A stretch of 64,000 nt of DNA from Aurantimonas endophytica (GCF_014196845.1 NZ_JACIEM010000001.1:558001-622000); one strand, 5' to 3'. Numbered from the stretch's first letter, positions 43,050 to 55,171 are shown. Notes: generated by a model not told the origin, from the letters alone. A program made the numbers and translations.

Positions 43050-43076
43050 CCCAGCTTAAGGCAGCCTTAAGCTGGG
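43050..43076. promoter_or_regulatory. Palindromic PmrA/QseB-type response-regulator box between dsbD and the two-component genes
   Basis: Arms CCCAGCTTAAGG (43050-43061) and CCTTAAGCTGGG (43065-43076) are exact reverse complements around CAG. Inside, CTTAAG at 43055-43060 and at 43066-43071 are spaced by five bases, giving CTTAAG-N5-CTTAAG on both strands, the layout bound by PmrA/QseB-type OmpR-family regulators. It is 40 bases from the dsbD start and 43 bases from the regulator start, almost central in the 110-base divergent region. The neighbouring regulator-kinase pair belongs to the same subfamily. Binding is inferred. Confidence 0.85.
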
Positions 43077-43119
43077 TCGGCAGGATCGCAGTCGTCGGCG
43101 GCAATGGACGGGAGCAGGC

Positions 43120-43785
43120 ATGCGCATACTGATCGTCGAGGACGACGACATCATCGGCAACGGCCTGAAGGTCGGGCTCGGCATGAGCGGCTTTACCGCC
43201 GACCTCGCCGATTGCTGCGAGGCCGGCGAGGCGGCGCTGGCGGTCGGCGGGTTCGACGCCGTGGTGCTCGACGTCATGCTGCCCGACGGGTCCGGCCACG
43301 ACATGCTGGCGCGGCTGCGCCGCCGCGGCGACACGACGCCGGTACTGCTGTTGACCGCCCTCGACACCTTGCCCGACCGGGTGCGGGGGCTGGACGGCGG
43401 GGCGGACGATCATCTCGGCAAGCCGTTCGAGCTGGACGAGGTCGCCGCGCGCCTGCGGGCGCTCCTGCGCCGGGCCACCGCGCGCGCCGACAGCTTTCTC
43501 GAGTGGGGCGGCGTACGGCTCGATCCCGCCACGATGACGGCCTTCCAGGATGGCGACGAGACCCGTCTGTCGCGGCGCGAATTCGCCGTTCTGCACGCGC
43601 TGATGCAGCACCCGGGCGCCGTCCTGTCAAAGCCGCAACTGGAGGAAAAGCTCTACGGCTTCGACGAGGGCGTCGAGAGCAATGCCGTTGAGGTGCATGT
43701 CCACAATCTGCGGGCCAAATTCGGCAGCCGCTTCATCGAGACGCTGCGCGGCGTCGGCTACCGGCTGCGCAGGCCCGATCAATGA
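43120..43785 (+). CDS. OmpR-family response regulator, QseB/PmrA-like
   Basis: 221 residues. Receiver with acidic residues at 8-10, phospho-acceptor Asp51 (VVLDVMLPDGSGHDML), Thr79 and Lys101 (GADDHLGKPFELDEV). The winged-helix domain (about 128-221) has LSRREFAVLHALMQHPGAVLSK and ESNAVEVHVHNLRAKF, typical of QseB/TctD/PmrA regulators. It overlaps the kinase gene by four bases (ATGA). Its own promoter region contains the candidate box at 43050-43076, suggesting autoregulation and control of the divergent dsbD operon. Confidence 0.94.
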   Translation: MRILIVEDDDIIGNGLKVGLGMSGFTADLADCCEAGEAALAVGGFDAVVLDVMLPDGSGHDMLARLRRRGDTTPVLLLTALDTLPDRVRGLDGGADDHLGKPFELDEVAARLRALLRRATARADSFLEWGGVRLDPATMTAFQDGDETRLSRREFAVLHALMQHPGAVLSKPQLEEKLYGFDEGVESNAVEVHVHNLRAKFGSRFIETLRGVGYRLRRPDQ

Positions 43786-45152
43786 CCGGCTCGCTGAAAG
43801 GCCGACTGTTCCTGCTGCTGCTGGTCACGACCGGGGTCGTCTGGCTGTGTGCCACGGCATGGATCTACGCCAGCACGCGGGCCGAGGTGGAGCGCGTGCT
43901 GGACGCCCGGCTGATGGAAGCGGCGAGGATGGTGTCGTCGCTGGTCCAGAGCCAGGATATCGACATGGATGCAGCGGCGCGGATCGCCGCCCCGGCAAGG
44001 GAGACCGAGCGCGGCCCCTACGAGCGCCATCTGTCCTGCCAGATCTGGTCGCTCTCGGGCTCGCTGCTCGGCCGCTCCGACGGGGCACCCGCCGAGCGGC
44101 TCTCCGACCACGCCGACGGCTTTGCCGAACAGGTCGTCGACGGCGAGACCTGGCGGGTCTTTGCGGTGCGCGACCCGACCAGCGGCGTCGAGGTTCTGGT
44201 CGGGGACAATCTCGAGATGCGGGCGCGCCTGGTGCGCGACATAGTCACCGGCCTGCTCCTGCCGATGCTGCTGATCGCGCCCCTGCTGGCGGGCATCATC
44301 TGGCTCGCGGTCTGGCGGGGAATGCGGCCGCTCGACCGGCTTGCCGCGACGCTGGGCGAGCGCGAGGCCGACCGGCTGCACCCGCTGCCGATCGAGGCGA
44401 CCGTCTCCGAGATCCGCCCGGTCGTCGCCGCGCTGAACGGGCTGTTCGAACGGGTGGCGAAGGTCCGCGACCGCGAGCGGCAGTTCCTCGCCTATGCCGC
44501 GCACGAGCTGCGCACGCCGCTGTCGGGCCTCAAGACCCAGGCGCAGATCGCGACGCGCAGCGATGACGTCGCGGTCCGCGCCGCCGCGCTCGTCCAGATC
44601 GTCACGGCCGTCGACCGGACCTCGCGCCTGGTGCGGCAGCTTCTCGCCACGGCGGAGGCCGAGGCGGTGTCCGCCGAGGAGGACGTTTCGCCGGTCCCGC
44701 TGGCGCCGCTGCTGCACGACCTTCTCGGCGACCAGCATGCGCGGCTGGCAGCGAAAGGCGGAAATCTCGTCATCGACGCTTCGGTGGATCGCGCCCTCGT
44801 AGCCAACCAGACGCTGGTCTGCCTGGCCTTGCGGAACCTTGTCGAAAACGCCGTCAGTCACTCGCCACAAGGCGGGACGGTGGTCTTGCGTCGCTGCGGT
44901 GCATCGATCCTGGTGGAAGACGAAGGGCCCGGCATCCCGGCGGACGAGATCGCCCGGGCAACGGAGCGCTTCTTCCGCGGCCGGAATCACGCCACCGTCG
45001 GGAGCGGCTTGGGCCTCAGCATCGTCAAGCTCTGCGCTGAAAAGCTCGGCGGAAGCGTCGAACTTGCGAACCGCGCCAGAGGGGGACTGGCAGCGCGCCT
45101 GACTATCCCCGGCCTGCATGCCGGAGCGGCGTCGCCGCGCGAGGACGCCTAG
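43782..45152 (+). CDS. Sensor histidine kinase, QseC/PmrB-like
   Basis: 456 residues. First membrane helix at about 9-30, a periplasmic sensor domain (31-155) of the type found in QseC/TctE kinases (CQIWSLSGSLLGRS), second helix at about 156-177, a HAMP-like linker, then the H-box with His241 (AYAAHELRTPLSGLKTQAQI) and an ATPase domain (NLVENAVSHSPQGG, EDEGPGIP, GSGLGLSIVKLC). The sensor domain has a single cysteine, Cys86. The signal is unknown; the divergent thiol-redox operon suggests oxidative, disulfide or metal stress. Translationally coupled to the response regulator. Confidence 0.94.
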   Translation: MTGSLKGRLFLLLLVTTGVVWLCATAWIYASTRAEVERVLDARLMEAARMVSSLVQSQDIDMDAAARIAAPARETERGPYERHLSCQIWSLSGSLLGRSDGAPAERLSDHADGFAEQVVDGETWRVFAVRDPTSGVEVLVGDNLEMRARLVRDIVTGLLLPMLLIAPLLAGIIWLAVWRGMRPLDRLAATLGEREADRLHPLPIEATVSEIRPVVAALNGLFERVAKVRDRERQFLAYAAHELRTPLSGLKTQAQIATRSDDVAVRAAALVQIVTAVDRTSRLVRQLLATAEAEAVSAEEDVSPVPLAPLLHDLLGDQHARLAAKGGNLVIDASVDRALVANQTLVCLALRNLVENAVSHSPQGGTVVLRRCGASILVEDEGPGIPADEIARATERFFRGRNHATVGSGLGLSIVKLCAEKLGGSVELANRARGGLAARLTIPGLHAGAASPREDA

Positions 45153-45278
45153 CGGCGAGGGGCGGTTGGACGGGCTCAGGCGAGACGCCGCCCCCACCGG
45201 CCCGGCCATGGCACTGCCGGCCGCGACCCCAGCACCATTGCCCTGGCGTTCGCTGTCGCCTGCCGGTTTCGGTCGAGG

Positions 45279-45980
45279 TTAGATCGTCTGGCCGAAGAGG
45301 GCGCCTATCCCGGCGGTCAGCGCCATGGCCGCCGCACCCCAGAAGGCGACGCGCGCAGTGCCGCGCCAGACATTAGCCCCGCCGGTCTTGGCGCCAATCG
45401 CGCCAAGGAATGCGAGGAAGACGAGCGAAGCGCCGGAAACGAAGACGATGAGAAGATCCGCCGGTGCGACGAAGACCATCAGCAGCGGCATCGCGGCGCC
45501 GACGGCGAAGGTCGCCGCGGAGGTCAGCGCCGCCTGGACCGGACGAGCGGCCGTCACCTCGGATATGCCGAGCTCGTCCCTGGCATGGGCGCCGAGCGCA
45601 TCTCGCGCCGTCAGCTGGGTGGCGACCTGACGGGCAAGGCTCAACTCGAGGCCACGACCGACATAGATCTGCGTCAACTCCTCGAGCTCTCCGGATGGGT
45701 CGTCGCGGAGCTCCGCCGTCTCGCGCGCAAGGTCGGCATTCTCCGTGTCGGACTGGGAAGAGACCGAGACGTATTCTCCGGCCGCCATGGACATCGCACC
45801 GGCCACGAGACCTGCGACGCCGGCAATGACGATCTCGGGCGTTGCCGCTGCAGACGCTGCGACACCGACGATCAGGCTCGCCGTCGAGACGATGCCGTCA
45901 TTGGCGCCGAGGACGGCGGCGCGAAGCCAGCCGATGCGCGCGACGAGATGATTCTCCGGGTGCGACAGCGATCGAGGCAT
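45279..45980 (-). CDS. VIT1/CCC1 family (iron/manganese transporter-like) membrane protein
   Basis: 233 residues with about five membrane segments. N-terminal HLVARIGWLRAAVLGANDGIVSTASLIVGV and the GAMSMAAGEYVSVSSQSDTE motif are signatures of the VIT family, which transports Fe2+ or Mn2+; a charged cytosolic region (about 85-135) carries acidic residues in the metal-binding position. GGAGAG Shine-Dalgarno 7 bases before the ATG at 45980. It converges with the kinase gene across 126 bases. Metal specificity cannot be told here. Confidence 0.9.
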   Translation of the reverse strand: MPRSLSHPENHLVARIGWLRAAVLGANDGIVSTASLIVGVAASAAATPEIVIAGVAGLVAGAMSMAAGEYVSVSSQSDTENADLARETAELRDDPSGELEELTQIYVGRGLELSLARQVATQLTARDALGAHARDELGISEVTAARPVQAALTSAATFAVGAAMPLLMVFVAPADLLIVFVSGASLVFLAFLGAIGAKTGGANVWRGTARVAFWGAAAMALTAGIGALFGQTI

Positions 45981-46351
45981 GGGTTCTCTCCAGACAAGGT
46001 GACGGTGATCGCCGGGACTGCTGTGGATGTGGTACCAGAACGGCGCGGCGACCACCCATCCGATCGAGGTCGGCCCTGGATGTCCCGATTGGCTGATGGC
46101 GGCGAGGCTGGCCGATCTTGCGAAGAGATGGCGCCAGCGAAGGTCGTGTCGCGCGTCGTCAGCGGCTCGCCCTCGCACCTGGGATCAAAGAGCGCTTCCA
46201 TGGCCCCCTTGCCGTCGGCTGCTGATCCTGGCGAACATGCTGCTCGCGATCCTCGCCCGCACCGACTAACGCGGGGCACTGCTACCGAACCTCGGTCGAC
46301 GCCCTGGCCGGCGCGCGCGTGTCCAAAAGCTCAACGATTTCAGAGGGGAAT
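45981..46351. other. Intergenic region between the VIT-family gene and tRNA-Lys
   Basis: 371 bases. Short open frames exist on both strands (for example 46027-46269 plus) but have no good ribosome site and arginine/alanine/proline-skewed composition typical of chance frames in GC-rich DNA. The VIT gene promoter must lie near 46000; no clear boxes, repeats or Fur-like site were seen. Confidence 0.5.
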
Positions 46352-46427
<76 letters not shown>

Positions 46428-46607
46428 GCGCCGCCGGAAAAGATCCCGTCGGAGACGCGGCGGACCATAGGTAGGGGCCCTCTGGCGGTCAACCGGAAAT
46501 TCCGTCGCATCTCGTGACGCGATTGCGATTTGCCGCCGCGCGGCGCGCGGTCTAGAAACCGGCGCGATCCCGGATCCAGCGAAACGCCATCATCGAAGGC
46601 GAGCCGA

Positions 46608-47348
46608 TTGCTCTCAGACCTTTCCTATCCGACCGCGGTGTTCGCCGGAGCGCTGTCCTTCCTGTCGCCCTGTGTCCTGCCGCTGGTCCCGCCGTATCTC
46701 TGTTACATGGCCGGGGTATCGGCCGAGGACCTGCGCAGCGGTCAGATCGCGGGCAGCGCCCGCCATACGCGCCTGCTCGCGACCGCCGTCAGCTTCGTGC
46801 TGGGCTTTTCGACGGTGTTCGTGATGCTCGGCGCCGGCGCCAGCTCGATCGGCCAGATGCTGCGGCAGAATCTCGACTGGCTGGGCATCGTCGCGGGGCT
46901 GGCGATCATCGTCATGGGGTTGAACTTCCTTGGCGTCTTCCGGCTGAACTTCCTGTCCCGCGAGTTGCGGATGCGCGCGCCGGACCGGCCGCACAGCGTG
47001 GGCGGCGCCTATCTGATGGGCCTCGCCTTCGCCTTCGGCTGGACGCCGTGCATCGGGCCAGTGCTGGGGGCGATCCTCGGCCTAGCGGGCACGCAGGCGA
47101 CGGTGGGCGAGGGGGCGCTGATGCTCGGCTTCTATTCGGCCGGGCTCGGCATTCCATTCATTCTCGCGGCGGCATTTTCCGGCGCCTTCCTGCGCTGGCT
47201 GAGCGGCTTTCGGGCGCATCTCGGTACCGTGGAGAAAGCAATGGGGGGGCTGCTGGTGGTCACCGGCATCCTGTTCCTGACCGGCGGCATGCAGGCCATG
47301 TCTTTCTGGCTGCTCGAGACCTTTCCGGCGCTGCAGACGATCGGCTGA
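46608..47348 (+). CDS. ccdA: CcdA-type cytochrome c biogenesis membrane protein
   Basis: 246 residues from a TTG at 46608, six membrane segments, the short DsbD-core type that passes electrons from thioredoxin to periplasmic thiol proteins such as CcmG. Redox cysteines appear in LSFLSPCVLPLVPPYL and FGWTPCIGPVLGAILG. The start is uncertain because no ATG lies near; a TTG at 46530 would add 26 hydrophilic residues without family support. Only 8 kb from a full DsbD, it provides a second transmembrane reductant route, probably dedicated to cytochrome c. Confidence 0.9.
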   Translation: MLSDLSYPTAVFAGALSFLSPCVLPLVPPYLCYMAGVSAEDLRSGQIAGSARHTRLLATAVSFVLGFSTVFVMLGAGASSIGQMLRQNLDWLGIVAGLAIIVMGLNFLGVFRLNFLSRELRMRAPDRPHSVGGAYLMGLAFAFGWTPCIGPVLGAILGLAGTQATVGEGALMLGFYSAGLGIPFILAAAFSGAFLRWLSGFRAHLGTVEKAMGGLLVVTGILFLTGGMQAMSFWLLETFPALQTIG

Positions 47349-47487
47349 GCCGGCGACCGCGGATTTGCCGGCCGTTTCGCAGGCGCGAAGATGCAGCTTG
47401 CAAATGACGCTGGCGGCGAAGATGATTCCGGCGCGGACGTCGACCGGCTCGGACCGGCATGCGGCGACGCCGGAGGTCTCCTGAGCG

Positions 47488-48186
47488 ATGGCGCGGCTGC
47501 GTAACTACTTCCTGACCGGGTTCATCGTCTGCGCGCCCTTAGCGATCACCGCCTGGATCACCTGGTCCTTCATGGGCTGGGTGGATGGCTGGGTGAAGCC
47601 CTACATCCCGTCGCAGTACACGCCGGACGCCTATCTGCCCTTCGCGCTGCCGGGCTTCGGCCTCGTCGTCGCGCTCGTGCTGATCACCCTCATCGGTTTC
47701 CTGACGGCGAACTTCATCGGCCGCACGCTCATCGGCTGGAGCGAGAACGTACTCGGACGCATGCCGCTGGTGCGCTCGGTCTACACCGCGCTAAAGCAGA
47801 TCTTCGAGACGGTGCTGGCCGACCGGTCGTCTTCCTTCAAGACGGCGGCGCTGATCGAATATCCGCGGCCGGGCCTGTGGTGCCTGGTGTTTGTGGCCAC
47901 GACGGCGCGCGGCGAGATCGCCTCAGTGCTCTCCGACCAGGGCGACGAGATGCTTGCGGTGTTCCTGCCGCCGACACCCAATCCGACCTCCGGCTTCCTG
48001 CTCTTCGTGCCACGCGAAGATGTCCGCGTGCTCGACATGAGCATCGAGGCGGCGCTGAAGCTGGTGATCTCGGCAGGACTCGTCTCGCCGGAGGACGACC
48101 CGGCCGGGCCGCTGTCGCCCCGGCAGGCCTCGCGCCTCGTGGCGGAGCGGCTGCGGGCGCGGGAAAAGCCGGAGCCGGTCGACTGA
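47488..48186 (+). CDS. DUF502 family membrane protein
   Basis: 232 residues. Two membrane helices near the N-terminus (about 9-29 and 52-72), then a soluble domain with IGWSENVLGRMPLVRSVYTALKQIFETV and LLFVPREDVRVLDMSIEAALKLVISAGLV, which define DUF502, a family of unknown function widespread in bacteria and plants. It has the usual length. A GGAGGTCTCCTGAGCG segment upstream of the ATG supplies the ribosome site. It converges with recG, 23 bases between stops. Confidence 0.9.
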   Translation: MARLRNYFLTGFIVCAPLAITAWITWSFMGWVDGWVKPYIPSQYTPDAYLPFALPGFGLVVALVLITLIGFLTANFIGRTLIGWSENVLGRMPLVRSVYTALKQIFETVLADRSSSFKTAALIEYPRPGLWCLVFVATTARGEIASVLSDQGDEMLAVFLPPTPNPTSGFLLFVPREDVRVLDMSIEAALKLVISAGLVSPEDDPAGPLSPRQASRLVAERLRAREKPEPVD

Positions 48187-48209
48187 AGCGCGATTGAAGC
48201 GCGCCCCGC

Positions 48210-50312
48210 TCAGCCGGAGCGCAGCAGCCGCACCGCCTCGTCCTTGCCGAACAGATAGAGCAGCGCCCGCAGGCACTCGCCGCGCGGCGTCGTCAGCTCC
48301 GGGTCCGTCGCCAGGATCAACCGCGCGTCGTCGCGGGCGACCTCCATCAGATCCGCGTGGTGCTCCATCCGCGCGATCCGGAAGAACGGCGCGCCGGATT
48401 GCTGCGTGCCGAGCAGGTCGCCTTCGCCGCGCAGCTTCAGGTCCTCCTCGGCGATGCGGAAACCGTCCTCGGTGTCGCGCATGACCGCCAGCCGCGCCGC
48501 GGCGGTCTCGCCCAGGGGGGCGCGATAGAGCAGCACGCAGGAGGACGGCTTGGCGCCGCGCCCGACCCGGCCGCGCAGCTGGTGCAGCTGCGACAGGCCG
48601 AAGCGTTCGGCATGCTCGATGACGATGATCGTCGCGTCCGGCACGTCGACGCCGACCTCGATGACGGTCGTCGCGACGACCAGCTTCGTCCGGCCGGCCT
48701 TGAAGTCGGCCATTGCCCGGTCCTTCTCCTCGCCGGTCATGCGGCCGTGGACGAGGCCGACGGCCGGGCCGAACAGCTGGCTCAGCTGCCGGAACCGCTC
48801 CTCGGCGGCCATCAGGTCGCTCTTCTCCGATTCCTCGACCAGCGGGCAGACCCAGTAGAGCCGCTCGCCGGCCTCCATCGCTTTGCCGGCCCGGGCGACG
48901 ATCTCGTCCAGCCGCTCCATCGGCACGGCGACGGTGGTGATCGGCTTGCGGCCGGCCGGCTTGCCGGTCAGGCGCGAGACGTCCATGTCGCCGAAGGCGG
49001 CGAGCACCAGCGTCCGCGGGATCGGCGTCGCGGTCATGACGAGAAGATCGGGCGAGGCGCCCTTGCGGGTCAGGCTGAGCCGCTGGTGGACCCCGAAGCG
49101 GTGCTGCTCGTCGACGACGACGAGGCCGAGATCGTGATAGGCGACGGCCTCCTGGAAGACGGCATGGGTGCCGACGACGATCTGCGTCCGGCCGGAGGCG
49201 ATGGCGTCGAGCTTTTCGGTGCGGATGCGCCCGGTATCGCGGCCGGTGAGGAGCGTCAGGCTGAGCCCCGCCGACTCGCAGAGCCGCGACAGGCCGTCAT
49301 GGTGCTGGCGTGCCAGGATTTCGGTCGGGGCGAGCAGCACCGACTGGGCGCCGGATTCGGCTGCCGTCGCCATCGCCATGAGCGCGACGACGGTCTTGCC
49401 GGCGCCGACATCGCCCTGCAGGAGCCGCAGCATCCGCTCGCCCGATGCCATGTCGGCGCGGATCTCGGCGATCGCCTGCGCCTGGCCCTCGGTCAGCGTG
49501 AAGGGCAGGGCGTCGACGACGCGGCGCGAGGATACTCCGTTGCCGGCCATGGCGCGGCCGCGGCTGGCCTTCATCCGTTGCCGGGAGAGCGCGAGCGCCA
49601 GCTGGCTGGCCAGGAACTCGTCATAGGCGAGGCGGCGGTAGGCCGGCCCCTCCGGCGCAAGGTCCACCGCGTCCGCCGGATCGTGCAGGCCGCTGAGCGA
49701 GGGACCGAAAGCGGCGAAACCCTCGCGGCGCATGACGCCGGGATCGATCCACTCGCCGAGCTCCGGCAACCGCTCCAGCGCCTGGGTGATCGCCTTCCGC
49801 AGGATCTTCGGCGAGAGCCCGGCCGTCATCGGATAGACCGGCTCGACCAGCGTCAGCGTCTCGGCCTCGGCGACCGGCGCAACGAAGTCCGGATGCACCA
49901 TCGAGGGCCGGCCGTTAAACCACTCGACCCGTCCCGACACGATCATCGTCTCGCCGACCGGCAGCAGCTTCTCCAGCCAGCCCGACTGGCCGCGAAAATA
50001 GGTAAGGGCGATCTCGCCGGTCTCGTCCTGGGCAAAGACCTTGTAGGGCACAGAGCGCTGCGCTCGGCCGGCCGCCTGGTGCCGGTCGACGCGCACGGTC
50101 AGCGTCACGATCGAGCCCTCGGGCGCCAGCGCGATCTCCGCGCGCTTGCGGCGGTCGATCAGCCCGGTCGGGAGGTGGAACAAAAGGTCGCGGACGCGGA
50201 CCGTCTCGCCGGCACCGGCGAGCAGCGTCTGGAACTGGGCCGCGACTTTCGGGCCGACGCCTTCGAGCGTGGTGACGGCGGCGAACAGCGGATCAAGGAT
50301 CGAGGGGCGCAT
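48210..50312 (-). CDS. recG: ATP-dependent DNA helicase RecG
   Basis: A 700-residue branch-migrating helicase that regresses stalled forks and processes Holliday junctions. N-terminal wedge/OB domain (residues 1-260), then SF2 motifs: Walker A GDVGAGKT, DEQH box in VVDEQHRFGV, TATPIPRT, and the C-terminal TRG region with QLRGRVGRG. Start at the ATG at 50312 (MRPSILDPLFAAV), which gives the normal length; an earlier frame extension lacks homology. Divergent from sdhE-mfd, an order conserved in Hyphomicrobiales. Confidence 0.96.
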   Translation of the reverse strand: MRPSILDPLFAAVTTLEGVGPKVAAQFQTLLAGAGETVRVRDLLFHLPTGLIDRRKRAEIALAPEGSIVTLTVRVDRHQAAGRAQRSVPYKVFAQDETGEIALTYFRGQSGWLEKLLPVGETMIVSGRVEWFNGRPSMVHPDFVAPVAEAETLTLVEPVYPMTAGLSPKILRKAITQALERLPELGEWIDPGVMRREGFAAFGPSLSGLHDPADAVDLAPEGPAYRRLAYDEFLASQLALALSRQRMKASRGRAMAGNGVSSRRVVDALPFTLTEGQAQAIAEIRADMASGERMLRLLQGDVGAGKTVVALMAMATAAESGAQSVLLAPTEILARQHHDGLSRLCESAGLSLTLLTGRDTGRIRTEKLDAIASGRTQIVVGTHAVFQEAVAYHDLGLVVVDEQHRFGVHQRLSLTRKGASPDLLVMTATPIPRTLVLAAFGDMDVSRLTGKPAGRKPITTVAVPMERLDEIVARAGKAMEAGERLYWVCPLVEESEKSDLMAAEERFRQLSQLFGPAVGLVHGRMTGEEKDRAMADFKAGRTKLVVATTVIEVGVDVPDATIIVIEHAERFGLSQLHQLRGRVGRGAKPSSCVLLYRAPLGETAAARLAVMRDTEDGFRIAEEDLKLRGEGDLLGTQQSGAPFFRIARMEHHADLMEVARDDARLILATDPELTTPRGECLRALLYLFGKDEAVRLLRSG

Positions 50313-50405
50313 CCGCGCGAGGTTTAGCTGCGTTCCGACCGAAGGCAAGGCTGACAGTCTCGAAGCCTCCCTATATAGAGGCGGCATTCACACCACAGGA
50401 CCGTC

Positions 50406-50698
50406 ATGACTGGTATGCAGCGCTCCTCGAGCGATCTCGATGTCCGTCGTCGCAAGGCGCTTTTCCGGTCCTGGCACCGGGGCACCCGCGAGATGGACCT
50501 GGTGCTCGGCCGCTTCGCCGATTCCGAAATCGATCGCCTCACCGACGCGGAGCTCGGCGAGTACGAGCATCTGATGGAAGCGATCGACCGCGACCTGTTC
50601 CAGTGGATGACCGGCGAGGTGCAAACGCCCGCCGAACACGACACGGCGATCTTCCGCCGCGTCCGCGACTTCCATGGCGGCGCCTGGGAGGAGCTGAA

Positions 50699-50702
<4 letters not shown>
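50406..50702 (+). CDS. sdhE: FAD assembly factor SdhE
   Basis: A 98-residue helical protein required for covalent flavinylation of succinate dehydrogenase SdhA. The signature RGTRE (residues 25-29) in RSWHRGTREMDLVLGRFAD corresponds to the RGxxE motif that contacts SdhA; the following LTDAELGEYEHLMEAIDRDLFQWM is the conserved helical part. Its TGA overlaps the GTG of mfd (GTGA), indicating coupling. No SDH subunit genes are in the window. Confidence 0.94.
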
Positions 50703-54205
<3,503 letters not shown>

Positions 54206-54289
54206 CCGCCGGCCGCCGTCGGAGGGAGGGCGGCGCGAGGGCCGAAATGGCCAAGGACTGCAACGGCCACCCATAATTCCGCCGCGCGG

Positions 54290-55057
54290 ATGGCGTTCAA
54301 GCCGGGCATGTCCTTCCGCCTCGCTTTCCGATCCGCCCGCTGCCGACCCCGTGTATCACTGATCGCCGCCGCCTTCGGGGCGATTGCCACCGCCTGCACG
54401 CCGACGGTTGCGCAGGAGACCGCCGAGACCGGCATGGTCGATGCCGACCCGATCACGCTGGGGACGATCGAGCGCCGGCTCGACGAGGCCGGCATCTGCA
54501 CACCACTGGCCTTCGACCTGCGCATCGTGTCGGCGCTGGTCGGCGTACCGATCCCGAGTTTCATTCCGATCGACACGAGTCTGCGCTGGGACCAGAGCCG
54601 CCATCAAGTGACGCGCTTCGCTTCGACACCGGAGGAGGTCGTCCTCGACTTCGAGATGGGTTGCCAGCCGAGCAGCAACGGCGCCGTCCTCGAATTCGTC
54701 GGCCTCAAGCCTGAATCGCTTCGCCTGGCGGACGCGGTTGCCTGTACCGGCAAAAGGGCGGGCGACGGCAGCCTCGACACTCTCGTGTGCGAGCCCGAGG
54801 GCCGCGTCGGCCGCTTCCTGTCGAAGAACATCATCGGCCTGTCGGAAAAGGTCGGCCGGCTTCTGCCGATGCATCTCGCGGTGCCGGTCAGCGAGGTCGT
54901 CGCACCCTTCGGACCGACGCGGCCGGCGAATGCACAACCGCCGCAGCCGCCCGTGGTGGAGGGTCCAGCCATGGGCGACGCGCCTTTGGCGGTGACACCT
55001 TCTGCCGAGCCGGACGCGGCAGAGCCGGGAGCCGCGACGGTCACCGATCCGGGCTAA
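54290..55057 (+). CDS. Exported protein of unknown function
   Basis: 255 residues. N-terminal basic region and hydrophobic segment with ATAC before Cys36, compatible with a lipoprotein signal, or cleavage after VAQ. A central conserved-looking domain contains four cysteines (CTPLAF, GCQPSS, ACTGKR, VCEPEG) that could form disulfides, followed by LSEKVGRLLPMHLAVPV and a long Pro/Ala-rich tail. I do not recognise it. ATG at 54290 gives a long basic n-region; an ATG at 54308 would shorten it. It lies 84 bases after mfd on the same strand. Confidence 0.7.
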   Translation: MAFKPGMSFRLAFRSARCRPRVSLIAAAFGAIATACTPTVAQETAETGMVDADPITLGTIERRLDEAGICTPLAFDLRIVSALVGVPIPSFIPIDTSLRWDQSRHQVTRFASTPEEVVLDFEMGCQPSSNGAVLEFVGLKPESLRLADAVACTGKRAGDGSLDTLVCEPEGRVGRFLSKNIIGLSEKVGRLLPMHLAVPVSEVVAPFGPTRPANAQPPQPPVVEGPAMGDAPLAVTPSAEPDAAEPGAATVTDPG

Positions 55058-55171
55058 GCATCGTCTCGCTGAAGGACGGCCGCAGCGGCTACGCCGCAGC
55101 GGCGTGTGGCCCGGCTGGTGCGAACTGCCTGGAAGGCGCCGCGGCCTGTTCAACCTGGCCGGAGCGACATC

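Noticed and set aside
43050-43076. The palindrome as an intrinsic terminator
   Set aside because: It lies upstream of both divergent genes, has no T-run on either side, and no gene ends there.
46027-46269. Possible 80-residue protein between the VIT-family gene and tRNA-Lys
   Set aside because: No Shine-Dalgarno, Arg/Ala/Trp-rich low-likelihood composition and no recognisable features, in contrast to the small gene at 32969-33097.
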